DNA of 64,000 bases from JBBQXH01 sp963710975 (GTDB lineage Bacteria > Actinomycetota > Thermoleophilia > Gaiellales > Gaiellaceae). The position numbers and the translations under genes were made by a program. The stretch lies in assembly GCA_963710975.1 (NCBI GenBank), contig CAVQCG010000004.1, forward strand, positions 744,001-808,000, given 5' to 3'. Below, one piece after another: positions 8,101 to 18,161 of this stretch; the first letter of the stretch is position 1, and every line of letters begins with the position of its first letter. The notes under the pieces were generated by a model that did no database searches, was not told the origin of the DNA, and saw only the letters and a list, made by a program, of their open reading frames with translations.

Positions 8101-8789
8101 GCGGTGATCTCTGCCGCCGTTCCCACCATCCGCGTGAGCCGCGGCACGACGTCGAGGACGCTCTCGCGGGCACACCAGGCGATGTCGTCCGAGAGATCGG
8201 CTGCGACGAGGTTCCTGGCGCTCTGACTCGCACCGAGGCCTTCTTCCGCCGTCGCGAAGGACTGTCGCAACCGGATTGCGGCGACTGCGGCATCGGTCGG
8301 CTCACCCCGGAGGAGCTCGGCGATCCGCCCGGCGCAGTAGGCGTCGTCCATGGCGAACTCCCCCTTCACACCCGCACAGACGATGGTGACATCGCCACCG
8401 TCCTTCCGAGCCGCCGCGACGACCGCGGCGAGGTTGAGCAGGCATCCCGCATAGACACGCGTACAGCGTTCCGCCGCAGCGACCAGGGCCCGGGTTCCGT
8501 TCGTCGTGGTGAGGATCGCTGTCTCCCCCAGAGGCTCCGTGAACTCCTTCGGCGAGTTGCCCAGATCGAAGCCGGGAATCCGGACGCATTGCCGCTCTCC
8601 CGCGAGGAGCCCCTCTCCCTCGGCGTCGCGCACGGCCTTCGCCTCCTCGATCTCACCGCAGCACAGCACCCGCCGATACCCCGACGCGAGCGCCTGCGCG
8701 ATGGTCGAGGTGGCACGGAGCACGTCGATCACGATCCCCGTGGGCGCGGACACGGTCTCGGCCGGTGTGAAGGCGACATGGACGCGCAC
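8097..8789 (-). CDS. comB: 2-phosphosulfolactate phosphatase family protein (ComB)
   Basis: A 230-residue protein of the ComB family. It shows the core IVIDVLRATSTIAQALASG, then LGNSPKEFTE, TTTNGTRAL and CAGVKGEFAMDDAYCAG. ComB removes phosphate from 2-phosphosulfolactate in coenzyme M synthesis in archaea; in bacteria without that pathway its role is unclear. Start ATG at 8789. Its stop overlaps the start of the photolyase gene by four bases, so the two are probably translated together. The rhomboid gene is divergent, 53 bases away. Confidence 0.85.
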   Translation of the reverse strand: MRVHVAFTPAETVSAPTGIVIDVLRATSTIAQALASGYRRVLCCGEIEEAKAVRDAEGEGLLAGERQCVRIPGFDLGNSPKEFTEPLGETAILTTTNGTRALVAAAERCTRVYAGCLLNLAAVVAAARKDGGDVTIVCAGVKGEFAMDDAYCAGRIAELLRGEPTDAAVAAIRLRQSFATAEEGLGASQSARNLVAADLSDDIAWCARESVLDVVPRLTRMVGTAAEITA

Positions 8790-8842
8790 GGCGGCGATCC
8801 TAGTTGAAGCCCTTACCCCGCCCTCGCCACTACGATGATCGC

Positions 8843-9697
8843 ATGGCCCAGCCGGAAACGACCAAGGCGATGGTGTGCTACCGGCACCCGCGTGTCGAGA
8901 CTGCCGTGAGCTGCTCGAACTGCGGGCGGCCGATCTGCACCGACTGCATGGTCTTCGGTCCCGTCGGGATCCGCTGCCCGGAATGCGCCGGTGTGCCGAC
9001 CGGGCCGAAACGCGCCGCCCAGCAGATGCAGACCGCCGCCACCAACCGCCTCCCCGCGGCTGCCGTCACGATCGCCCTGATCACGCTCAACGTGGCCGTG
9101 TTCCTCGGCGAGATGGCATCGGGAAGCGGGATCCAGAACATCGGCGGGACGCTGTACGAGAAGGGAGCGCTCTTCGGGCCACTCGTCGCGACCGGGGAAT
9201 GGTGGCGGCTCGGCACCAATGCGTTCCTGCACGCAGGCCTGCTCCACCTCGTCTTCAACATGCTCGCGCTCTGGTGGTTCGGCCGCATCCTCGAGGGCTA
9301 CCTCGGCCATTGGCGCTTCTTCGGCCTCTACATCGCGTCCGCACTGGCGGGCTCAGCCGGAGCCCTTCTGCTTTCGCCCGACACGCCGACGGTGGGTGCG
9401 TCAGGGGCGGTGTTCGGGATCTTCGGTGCGGCGCTCGTGGTCGAGCGCCAGCACATCCGCATCTTCGGTGGAGCGGCGCTCCCGATCGTCGTCCTGAACC
9501 TCGTCTTCACGTTCACCTTCGGAAACATCTCGATCGGCGGTCATCTCGGCGGCCTCGTCGGCGGGGCGGTCGTCATGCTCGGCCTGTGGAAATGGGGCCG
9601 CGGCCCGCAAGGCACGCTTGCCAGCATCGCCGTGATCGTCGGCGTCTGCGCCGTGAGCGTCGCGATCGCGTACTTCCGGGTACGCGGATACGCCTGA
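8843..9697 (+). CDS. Rhomboid family intramembrane serine protease with N-terminal zinc-finger
   Basis: A 284-residue membrane protein. Residues about 10-50 form a B-box-like zinc site (CYRHP, then CSNCGRPICTDCM and IRCPEC). It is followed by a six-helix rhomboid core: helix 1 near residue 75, HAGLLHLVFNMLALWWFG, the nucleophile motif GASGAVFG, and the partner histidine in GGHLGGLVGG. All catalytic residues are present, so it should cleave transmembrane segments of membrane proteins. The ATG at 8843 places the zinc site just after the start; a longer in-frame reading overlaps the divergent comB region. Confidence 0.92.
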   Translation: MAQPETTKAMVCYRHPRVETAVSCSNCGRPICTDCMVFGPVGIRCPECAGVPTGPKRAAQQMQTAATNRLPAAAVTIALITLNVAVFLGEMASGSGIQNIGGTLYEKGALFGPLVATGEWWRLGTNAFLHAGLLHLVFNMLALWWFGRILEGYLGHWRFFGLYIASALAGSAGALLLSPDTPTVGASGAVFGIFGAALVVERQHIRIFGGAALPIVVLNLVFTFTFGNISIGGHLGGLVGGAVVMLGLWKWGRGPQGTLASIAVIVGVCAVSVAIAYFRVRGYA

Positions 9698-9704
9698 GTC
9701 AGCT

Positions 9705-9719
9705 CGGGTCGACGACCCG
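9705..9719. terminator. Small hairpin between convergent genes
   Basis: CGGGT-CGACG-ACCCG forms a five-pair stem in the 30-base gap between the rhomboid stop and the stop of the secreted-protein gene. It could end transcription from both sides but is short and lacks a U-tract. Confidence 0.3.
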
Positions 9720-9727
9720 CCGCTTGA

Positions 9728-10703
9728 TCAGTTGCACTCGATTCCGGCCGGGTGGATCAGACGCTCGCCGATGTTGATGTAGCCGTTGCTCGATGACGGC
9801 TTGATCTTGATCGTTCGCACCTGCGAGCACCACCCGTCTCGAGAAGCCGTGAAGGTGATCGTCATACCGGCGGGAAGGTTCCGGCGCGCGAGCCCGGGGA
9901 TGCTCCCGCTGCCACGACGGGTGAACGTCGCGCCGCCCGCTCGCACCTTGACCTTCGCCGAGCTCGGTACTCCGGTCACGCCGAATGCCGAGTACCGGAC
10001 CGACGTGAACGTCTTTGTCCAGGGCCCGTACTTGATCCCGATCTTCGGCATCGACTTGTACGGTCCCGGGCAACCGTCGTGATTTCCGTCGAAGCGACCG
10101 CCCGGCTTGGTCGGGCATTTGTCGGCGAATCCATTGATCCCGTCCCCATCGGTATCGGCGCGCAGATCGAACTCCCAGTAGCCGCTCTGGTCCAACTTGT
10201 CGCCGTACTCGGTCTGGACGAGGAACTGGACCGCGGACCACGTTGTTCCGAACGTGAAGGAAAAAACGTGCGTCTCCGGGGCCGTGAAGACATGGGACGA
10301 GGCCGTATCGTGCTGGCAGGACCAGTCGCCCTGGCCGGGGTTACAGAACTGAAGATACGGTTCCTGCCCGGTTACCCCGAACGCCTCGATGAGAAACTCG
10401 TCCCCTTGAATACCCGTACTCTGGTCCTTGTCGGAGTCGACGAAGATCTCCAAGACGTCGCCGTTTTGCAGCTGCCCCGGTGGCATTTCGCAGGGTTACG
10501 GTGAAGGTGACATCCCCGTTGTCGCTGCTTTCGACCCGCGTGGAAATGATGTCGGCAGCGAAATTGTTCGTACCCGCGCCGTCGTTGTCACCGACCGCAT
10601 CGTCGTACACCTGGCTGTTCGCGCCCTGAGCGGGCGCGACCAGCACGAGTGCGACGAGAGCGATGAGCCCAGCGAGCCGCAGAGACACTGTCACTCCCCG
10701 CAT
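9728..10703 (-). CDS. Secreted protein with thrombospondin-3-like Asp motif, frameshifted
   Basis: The reading starts at ATG 10703 with a signal peptide (MRGVTVSLRLAGLIALVALV, then an AQGA cleavage region). It continues into a strand-rich domain (DVTFTVTLRN), then jumps frame near 10482-10495 to LQNGDVLEIFVDSDKDQSTG. The two parts fit as one protein of about 324 residues. The middle holds DTDGDGINGFADKCP and a second DGNHDGCPG motif, resembling Ca-binding thrombospondin type 3 repeats. The last 100 residues are strand-rich and unrecognised. One extra base would explain the break. It lies 68 bases after the kinase at 10772, on the same strand. Function unknown; likely exported. Confidence 0.6.
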
Positions 10704-10771
10704 GAGACACTCAATGTAGCTCCGCAAGGCGAGGGTGTCTACTGAAGTGACAGGTCCCGCGCGGCCGAAGG

Positions 10772-12815
10772 TCAGCAGTTGTCGCACCCGCCGCCCCCGC
10801 TCGAGCTCCCGCCGCTCGAGCCTCCACTCGAGCCGCCGTGCTGCTGCCGCCGCTGCTGCTCGACGTCGTCGTTGTCGTGACCACCGGATCGACGGCCTGC
10901 TTGAACCCCGGCTGCTCCCACCACGTGACGAGTGAGTCGATGCCCTGGTCGTCGGTCCGGTAGGCGAAGGAGACGATCCGCTCTGACGTGGTCGTCCAGG
11001 CAAGCCGGGGCTTCGTCCCCGCCTCGTAGCAGAGCAGGCGCCCGATCTCGGTGCCGTCCGCGTTCGTGTACTCGTTCTCGGCGGCCGGGTCGGAAGCTCC
11101 ACAGGTGCCCGCGTTCTTCGTCGTCCCGCTCGGGATGAGGCTGTCGTAGTAGTCGGTCATCGCTGCAACCGTGGGGAACCGCACGTGGCGCACCTTCACA
11201 GGGTCGTCGATCCCGCACTTGATGGCGGCGACGGCCCCTACAGGGGCCTTGTCTGGCTTGCAGGGCTTCGTCGAGATCCGGGCGAGCCCCACGAGCTTCA
11301 GCTCCGCGTTCGTGAAGGTGGGCTCGGGAGGAGGCGTCGTCTCGGTCGTGGTAGCTCCCGTGTCGGTCGTCGTGGTCTGCTCGGTGGTCGTCGCAGTCTG
11401 CTCGGTGGTCGTCGCGTCGTCGCAGTCGTCGGAGTTGTCGCGGTACTGGCGGCCGTTGCCGCCGCCGCAACCTTGTCGCTGCCGCCCGTCGCGAGGACCC
11501 CGACGGCGGCACCGGCTGCGGCAAGGCACAGAATTGCAACTCCGGCAATCACGAGCATCTTCTTGCGCCGAGGCGGTGGCTGGGCGCCGTCATCGCTGCG
11601 AGGCGGCACGGGCGGCGGCGGGACGGTGGGCTCGGCGACCTCCGGGGCCGCCGCGCGGGTTTCGACAACCGGACTGGCAGGCGTGTCGAGCGCGGTTGCG
11701 TCGGGTACGGGCGCCTGCGTCGTCGGTGGCGCCTCGGGAGTCTCGGCCGGAGGACTCTCGACCGTGTTCGCAACCTCGATCGGCGATGCGGCCGCGGTCG
11801 CCGCGGCTGCGGCGGCCGCAGCAGCCGTGGGGATCGCGAGCCTGGGATCGGCGGTCGTCGGCTCGTCGCGAGCTGACTCGCCGGTGACGCTGTCGGAGCC
11901 CATGACAGTCGCCGCTGACTCCGCGCCGAGCAAGACCGGGAGGTCGCTCGCCGTCGAGGGCAGATCGATGGCTTCTCGGGCTGCCGTCACGAGCTCGCTG
12001 GTCGTCGAGAAGCGCTCGTCGCGGTCCTTGGCCATCGCCCGGCTGACGACCTGGTCGAACTCGGCCGGCAGCTCGGGACACTCTTCGGATGGAACCGGAG
12101 GGAGATCGTTGATCTGGGCGATGAGCACGGCCACATCCGAGTCCCTCGGGTAGGGCACACTGCCGGTCAGGCACTGGTAGAGCACGCACCCGAGCCCGTA
12201 GATGTCGGCCCGGCTGTCGAGCGGTTTGCCCTCGATCTGCTCCGGGCACGCGTACTCGGGGGTGCCGACGAAGAGCCCAGTGCGTGTCAGCCCGGCCGCG
12301 CCCGCCGCACGCTTCGCGATACCGAAGTCCGTGAGGTAGACGTGCTCGACGTCGCTCGCGTCGACAGGCGGCGCGATCAGGATGTTCGCGGGCTTGATGT
12401 CCCGGTGGATGAGACCGCTCGCGTGTGCTGCCTGCAGCGCGCTTCCGACCTGGCTGAGGAGCTGCACCGCATACGTCGGCTCGAGTCGCCCTCGCCGGTC
12501 GAGCCGGGTCTTCAGATCCGTCCCGTTCACGAAGCGCATCGCGATGAAGAGAAGCCCGTCGATCTCGCCGGCCTCGTAGATCGGGATGATGTTCGGGTGC
12601 TCGATCGAGGCCGCGATCTGCGACTCGCGCACGAACCGCTCGCGGAAGCTCGCGTCGTTCGCATACTCCGGCGCGAGGACTTTCAGCGCCACGCTTCGGG
12701 CTAGCCGTATCTGCTCCGCCCGGTATACGACACCCATGCCGCCCCGGCCGACCACCTCCTCGATTCGGTAGCCCCCGAGGACGGTCCCGATTCCCAGATC
12801 GACGCCAGTGCTCAT
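10772..12815 (-). CDS. Membrane Ser/Thr protein kinase (PknB-like), two frame breaks
   Basis: The cytoplasmic kinase domain is complete: GRGGMGVVYRAEQ, the Lys of VALKVL, HRDIKPANIL, DFGIAK and GTPEYACPEQ. A Pro/Ala-rich linker leads to one transmembrane helix (MLVIAGVAILCLAAAGAAVG). After a Thr-rich repeat the frame breaks near 11408-11428; it resumes as an extracellular domain with GTCG and EIGRLLCYE motifs. A second break near 10836-10850 leads to a Gly/Ser-rich tail ending GGGGCDNC. Both breaks are in trinucleotide-repeat DNA and fit single missing bases. The extracellular domain matches the C-terminus of the neighbouring kinase. Probable role: a surface sensor signalling by phosphorylation; ligand unknown. 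Confidence 0.8.
11325..11428 (-). repeat. Thr-rich coding microrepeat (ACGACCACCGAGCAGAC type)
   Basis: Within the kinase gene, near-identical units coding for ATTTEQT-like peptides follow each other, with a further stretch rich in ACG/ACC codons. It forms the extracellular stalk between membrane helix and sensor domain. The first frame break of this gene lies at its start. Confidence 0.6.
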
Positions 12816-12873
12816 GGGATCAAGCGTGTTCTATCAAGCACGACGTGTCGGTGCATGCCCCTGGATGCGTCGC

Positions 12874-15331
12874 TCATTCGATCGGCCCCGAGCTCGGGCC
12901 GCTCCACCATTTCGCGAGCGCGGCCTGATTGGCGTCCTGCCTGACGGCGAAACCGACGATGTTGAGGCCGTCGTGCGTCCACACGAGCACGGCGTTCCCC
13001 TGGCTCGACTCGTAACAGAGGAGGCGCCCCTTGACGACTCCGTCGACGTTCCACGGCGTCTCGGCCGTCGCGTCCTGGCCGCAGGTGCCCGAATCGCGCG
13101 ACGCTCCGGAAGCGCGCAGGAGCCGGTTGTAGTACGCGTTCATGGCGAGCCTTCGTCTGGAACTGGTCGTAGTACACGGTGACTTTGCCGCTCGTGCAGA
13201 CCGCGCCCGCCACGGCGCGCCGCGCGCGGTCTTCGGCGGCCTCGCGCTGGCACGTCGCTTTCGTCGTCGGCGGTATCGACGACAGGAGAAGCGCCTCCCG
13301 CTCGGTCGGAAACGCCTTCGGATCTGCGAGGAACTCCGCCGTGCTTCCTGCGGTGGGCAGCGTCGCGGTCAGCGAGATATCCGGCTCGTAGTCCGGTGTC
13401 AGGTCGTCCGTCAGCTGGGTCTGGCCACTCCCGTCGGCGTTCATCAGGAAGATCTCGAAGTCGCCGTCCCGGTTCGAGTCGAACACGATGCGAGAACCGT
13501 CGCCGACCCAGCGGGGGATCGCGTCCTCGCGTGAGGCCGTGGCGAGGCGACTGGGATCGTCTCCGTCCGGAGTCATCGTCCAGATGTCGAAGTTGGCGCC
13601 GTTTCGGTTCGAGCTGAACACGAGCAGCGAACGGTCGGGCGACCAGTCGGGCGCGTCGTCGTCGGCCTCGTTGTCGGTCAGCGACCGGACATCGCTGCCG
13701 TCCGCGTTCATCAGCGCGATCTCGTAGCCGCCCGTTGCGGCTGTCGAGAAGGCGATCTCCGTCCCGTCGGGAGACCAGGTCGGGTAGCGGTCCTCGACGT
13801 CGTTCTCCGTCAGCTGGGTCTGTTCACTCCCATCCGCGTTCATCGCGAACACCTCTGCGTCGCCGTCGACCTCCTCCGTGAAGGCGATCTTCGTGCCATC
13901 CCGTGACCAGGACGGATAGAGATCCGCAACGTCGTTGTCCGTCAGCTGCGTCACGTTGCCGCCGTCCGAATCCATCACGTAGATCTCGAAGTCACCGCCC
14001 TCGTTGCCGTAGTAGACGATCTGTGAGCCGTCCGGGGAGAATCGCGGCCCGCCCTCGTCGGACGCACCGGGCGTGAGCAGCACGCGCCCGCTCGAGTCGA
14101 GCGCCGATGCATAGATGTCGAAGTCGCCGTCACGCTGGCTCGAGAAGACGAGAACGCCCTCCCCGTCGTCGGTGACGGGTGTGGCGCCGGTGGCAGTCTC
14201 CCCGGTCGCCGTTCCGGACGTTGCCCCTGTGCCCGTGGAGGCAGCGGCGCCGGTTTCCCCTCCACCGCCACCGCCCGAGAGGGCAATGCCGATCCCCGCA
14301 CCGGCCCCGGCGAGGACGATCACCGCGGCGGCGATCAACGCCGCGGGCGACCGCCACCATGGCCGCCGGACCGGCTCGACCGTGGTCTCCGCTGCCGGAG
14401 GGCGGTCGGCGACCGTGCGTGCCGGATCGATCAGCGTCGGGGCCGCGCCCGCAGCAACCGTTGGAGCCCCGGCCCGAGGCGAAGCCCTGAGCGCGGCGCG
14501 CGCTCCGGTCGAGAGGTCTCGGCACGTCGCGTAGCGATCGTCCGGTGATTTCGCGAGTGCCTTCGCGACCACGGCGTCGAACGGCGGCGACAGCTCGGGC
14601 AACCGCTCGGACGGCCGGGGCGGCGGGTCGTTGAGATGCGCATAGAGGACGGCGATCTCGGAGTCCTTCTCGTACGGCAGCGATCCCGTGAGGCACTGGT
14701 AGAGGACGCAACCGAGCGCATAGACGTCTGTCCGGCCGTCGATCTCCTTGCTCTCGATCTGCTCCGGAGCGGCGTAGTCGATCGTCCCGAGGAAGAACCC
14801 CGTCCGGGTGAGCCCTGCCGTCCGGGTCTGCTTGGCAACGCCGAAGTCGGTGAGGTAGACGTGCTCGTTCTCACCTTCGGCTCCCGCCGCGAGCAGGATG
14901 TTGCCCGGCTTGACGTCGCGATGGACGAGGCCCTGGGCGTGCGCCGCGTCGAGCGCGGCGCTGACCTGGCTGACGATGCCGACGGCCCGCTCCTGGGTCA
15001 GGCGGCCCTCTCGTGCGAGAAGCGCGCCGAGATCCGTGCCGTCGACGTAGCGCATGGCGATGTAGAGCACCCCGTCGGCGTCGCCGGCCTCGTAGATGGG
15101 AACGATGTTCGGGTGCTCGAGCTTCGCCGCACTGCGCCACTCCTGCTCGAATCGCTCCCGGAAGCCCTCGTCGGACGCGAGCTCCGGAGCGAGGACCTTG
15201 AGGGCGACCTTCCGGTCGTACCTGATCTGGTGCGCGAGGTAGACGACGCCCATCCCGCCCCGGCCGAGCTGCCGCTCGATGCGGAACCCCGCAAGCTCTG
15301 TGCCGATGCGTGGATCGTCGGGCTGGCTCAT
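12874..15331 (-). CDS. Membrane Ser/Thr kinase with TolB-like propeller and shared C-terminal domain, frameshifted
   Basis: From ATG 15331 the protein has a full kinase domain (GRGGMGVVYLAHQ, VALKVL, HRDVKPGNIL, DFGVAK, GTIDYAAPEQ). A transmembrane helix near residue 380 follows (ALIAAAVIVLAGAGAGIGIA). Next come about six WD40-like/PD40 repeats of the form FSPDGSQIVY...DFEIYVMDSDG, a TolB-type beta propeller outside the cell. The last about 130 residues repeat the four-Cys domain of the adjacent kinase (GTCG, GRLLCYE, then KWW). The frame breaks near 13143-13152, where one extra base separates DQFQTKA from MNAYYNRLL. The gap to the downstream kinase is 58 bases on the same strand. Confidence 0.82.
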
Positions 15332-15382
15332 CCTCGCATTGTGGCCGGAATACCGGTCAGCGAACAGAGGATGCGACGATGC

Positions 15383-15546
15383 TTGCCGTGCCCGCCCGCT
15401 TCGCGGGCTCCGCCTCCGCGGCCTGGCACCCTCCAGGCGCGACCGCTGCGCGTCGCTTCGCTCCTTGCCGTGACCGCCCGCTTCGCGGGCTCCGCCTCCG
15501 CGGCCTGGCACCCTCCAGGCGCGGCCGCTGCGCGTCGCTTCGCTCC
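15383..15546. repeat. Two tandem copies of an 82-bp hairpin-rich intergenic repeat
   Basis: Copy 1 (15383-15464) and copy 2 (15465-15546) begin TTGCCGTG and differ at only about two positions; a few bases of a third unit follow. Each unit has a GCCCGC-TTC-GCGGGC hairpin and a CCTGG/CCAGG inverted repeat. It fills most of the gap between ppdK and the propeller kinase, both on the minus strand. It may also act as the end of one transcript. No open reading frame here is convincing. Confidence 0.85.
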
Positions 15547-15551
15547 TTGCC

Positions 15552-18161
15552 TTAGCCGCCGACGGTCACGGCTCGCACGCCCTCATCCGCAAGCGCCGCC
15601 TGAGCCGCGGCGAGGCGGGCGAGCGGCAGGCGGTACGGCGAGCAGGAGACGTAGTCGAGACCGAGCCGGTGGCAGAACCCGACGGAGCGCTCGTCGCCGC
15701 CGTGCTCGCCGCAGATCCCGAGCTTGATCTCGGGCTTCACGGCGCGCGCCCGCTCCACCGCAATCTGCATGAGGTCGCCCACTCCCGACTGATCGAGCGT
15801 CTCGAATGGGTTTGCGTCGAGGATGCGGTCGTCGAGGTATCGCGTCAGGAACTTCCCCTCCGCGTCGTCCCGCGAGAAGCCGAGTGTCGTCTGGGTGAGG
15901 TCGTTTGTGCCGAAGCTGAAGAAGTCCGCGACCGCGGCGATCTCATCCGCGCGGATGCAGGCCCGTGGGAGCTCGATCATCGTCCCGACGTGGTAGTCGA
16001 TCCGCCGCCCCGCCTCCTCCATCTCCTTGTCGGCCGTCTCGATCGTGAGCGCCCGCAGCCGTAGCAGCTCCTCCGCGAACCCCACGAGCGGATGCATGAT
16101 CTCGACGAGCGGCGCGGCGCCGCTCCGTTCTTCGACCGCGAGCGCGGCGCGGACGATCGCGCGGACCTGCATCTCGTAGATCTCGGGAAACAGCAGTCCG
16201 AGACGGCAGCCGCGCGTGCCCAGCATCGGGTTCGCCTCACGCAGCGACCGGATCCGCTGGGCCATCTGCGGCGTCTCCGCGTCCTCGAGCGGCGGCAGAA
16301 ACTCGTGCAGAGGCGGGTCGAGGAGCCTGATCGTGACCGGAAGACCGGCCATCGCCTCGAAGATCCCCTCGAAGTCCGACTGCTGCATGGGAAGAAGCTT
16401 GTCGAGCGCTCGGCGCCGCTCGTCCTCGGAGCCCGCCATGATCATCCGGCGGACGATAGGCAGCCGCTCGTCGGCCATGAACATGTGCTCGGTCCGGCAC
16501 AGTCCGATCCCCTCGGCGCCGAACTCGCGCGCCTTGGCGGCGTCCTCGGGCGTGTCGGCATTCGCCCGGACGCGCAACCGCCGCGCCTCGTCGGCCCAGC
16601 CGAGAATCGTCTCGAAGTTCTCGTCCATCCGTGGCGGCACGAGCGGCACTGCGCCCAGGATGACCCTGCCGGTGCCGCCGTCGATCGTCACGACGGCGTC
16701 CTCGCCGAGCTGGTGGGTACCGATCGTCGCCAGGCCCGGCTCGAGCGACAGCCCCTCGCAGCCGGTCACCGCGGGCTTGCCCATCCCGCGGGCGACGACG
16801 GCCGCGTGCGAGGTCATACCACCGTGTGCCGTGAGCACGCCCCGTGCCCAGATCAGGCCGTTGATGTCGTCAGGGGTCGTCTCCCAGCGCACGAGGATGA
16901 CGTCCTCGCCGGCTCGTCCACGATCCTCGGCCGTGTCCGAGTCGAAGACGATGTGGCCGGTCGCGGCGCCGGGCGACGCGTTCAGCCCTTCCGCGATGAC
17001 CTCGACGTCGACGCGCGGGTCGATCATCGGATGCAGGAGCTGGTCGAGCTGGTCGGGATCGATGCGCACGACTGCCTCGTCCTGCGAGATCAAGCCCTCG
17101 CGTGCCATGTCCACTGCGATTCGCAGCGCGGCCGCCGCCGTCCGCTTGCCGCTGCGGGTCTGGAGCAGGTAGAGCGTCCCGTCCTCGATCGTGAACTCGA
17201 TGTCCTGCATCTCCCGGTACTGCCCCTCGAGGCGCTGCATCGTGTCGACGAGCTGCTCGTGGGCCCGCGGGAGGGCACTCGCCATCTCCTCGATCGGTTG
17301 CGGCGTGCGGGTTCCGGCGACCACGTCCTCGCCCTGCGCGTTGACCAGGAATTCACCCCAGACGCCGGGCTCCCCGGTCGAGGGGTTCCGGGTGAACGCC
17401 ACCCCGGTGGCCGAGGTGTCGCCCTTGTTCCCGAAGACCATCTGGACGACGTTGGCGGCGGTCCCGAGATCGTCCGGGATCCCGTTGGCGCGCCGGTAGA
17501 CCTGGGCGCGCGGCGTGTTCCACGAGTCGAACACGGCGCGGATGGCGCGGATGAGCTGGTCTCGGGGATCCTGTGGAAAGTCCTGTCCGACTCCGTCGCG
17601 ATAGATCGCCTCGAATCGCCCGACGAGCGTCCGCAGATCCTCGGTCGAGAGATCGACGTCGAGGAGGACGCCGCGATCGCCTTTCAGCTGTGCCAGCGCC
17701 CGTTCGAAGAGATGCGCATCCACGCCTTCGACGACCTCGCCGTACATCTGGACGAGGCGTCTGTACGCGTCGTACGCGAAGCGGGGATTTCCAGTGGAGC
17801 GGCCGAGTGCCTCGACCGATGTCGAGTTGAGCCCGAGGTTGAGGATCGTGTCCATCATCCCGGGCATCGAGACGGCCGCACCCGAGCGAACCGAGACGAG
17901 GAGTGGATCGTCAGGATCGCCGAAACGCTTGCCGGTCTGCTCCTCGAGGCGGACGACGTGGGCAGCGATCTCGTCGTCGAGACCGTCCGGAACCGCTCCG
18001 CCGGCGCGCATGTACTCGACACACGCCTCGGTCGTCACGACGAATCCCGAGGGCACCGGCACCCCGAGCGCGGTCATCTCGGTGAGCCCGAGCCCCTTGC
18101 CCCCGAGAAGCTCGCGACCGGCATCTGTCGCGTCCTCGTAGTTGTAGACGTACCGCCCCAT
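15552..18161 (-). CDS. ppdK: Pyruvate, phosphate dikinase
   Basis: An 869-residue enzyme interconverting pyruvate + ATP + Pi with PEP + AMP + PPi. The N-terminal ATP-grasp domain begins YNYEDATDAGRELLGGKGLG. The swivelling phosphohistidine domain has GGMTSHAAVVARGMGKPAV with the catalytic His. The C-terminal PEP/pyruvate barrel shows GLCRTEHMFM and ends with CGEHGGDERSVGFCHRLGLD, including the catalytic Cys. Length and order are standard for bacterial PPDK. The ATG at 18161 matches the family start. The gene for its regulator lies 1.3 kb away, so activity is probably set by threonine phosphorylation near the catalytic His. Confidence 0.96.
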   Translation of the reverse strand: MGRYVYNYEDATDAGRELLGGKGLGLTEMTALGVPVPSGFVVTTEACVEYMRAGGAVPDGLDDEIAAHVVRLEEQTGKRFGDPDDPLLVSVRSGAAVSMPGMMDTILNLGLNSTSVEALGRSTGNPRFAYDAYRRLVQMYGEVVEGVDAHLFERALAQLKGDRGVLLDVDLSTEDLRTLVGRFEAIYRDGVGQDFPQDPRDQLIRAIRAVFDSWNTPRAQVYRRANGIPDDLGTAANVVQMVFGNKGDTSATGVAFTRNPSTGEPGVWGEFLVNAQGEDVVAGTRTPQPIEEMASALPRAHEQLVDTMQRLEGQYREMQDIEFTIEDGTLYLLQTRSGKRTAAAALRIAVDMAREGLISQDEAVVRIDPDQLDQLLHPMIDPRVDVEVIAEGLNASPGAATGHIVFDSDTAEDRGRAGEDVILVRWETTPDDINGLIWARGVLTAHGGMTSHAAVVARGMGKPAVTGCEGLSLEPGLATIGTHQLGEDAVVTIDGGTGRVILGAVPLVPPRMDENFETILGWADEARRLRVRANADTPEDAAKAREFGAEGIGLCRTEHMFMADERLPIVRRMIMAGSEDERRRALDKLLPMQQSDFEGIFEAMAGLPVTIRLLDPPLHEFLPPLEDAETPQMAQRIRSLREANPMLGTRGCRLGLLFPEIYEMQVRAIVRAALAVEERSGAAPLVEIMHPLVGFAEELLRLRALTIETADKEMEEAGRRIDYHVGTMIELPRACIRADEIAAVADFFSFGTNDLTQTTLGFSRDDAEGKFLTRYLDDRILDANPFETLDQSGVGDLMQIAVERARAVKPEIKLGICGEHGGDERSVGFCHRLGLDYVSCSPYRLPLARLAAAQAALADEGVRAVTVGG

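Noticed and set aside
10711..11529. A separate secreted protein gene downstream of the kinase
   Set aside because: Its sensible part starts mid-frame and matches the extracellular domain of the neighbouring kinase, so it is the continuation of kinase 1 after a frame break, not a separate gene.
12874..13143. A separate 89-aa gene beginning MNAYYNRLL
   Set aside because: It continues the C-terminal domain of kinase 2 after a one-base shift. The ATG is an internal Met.
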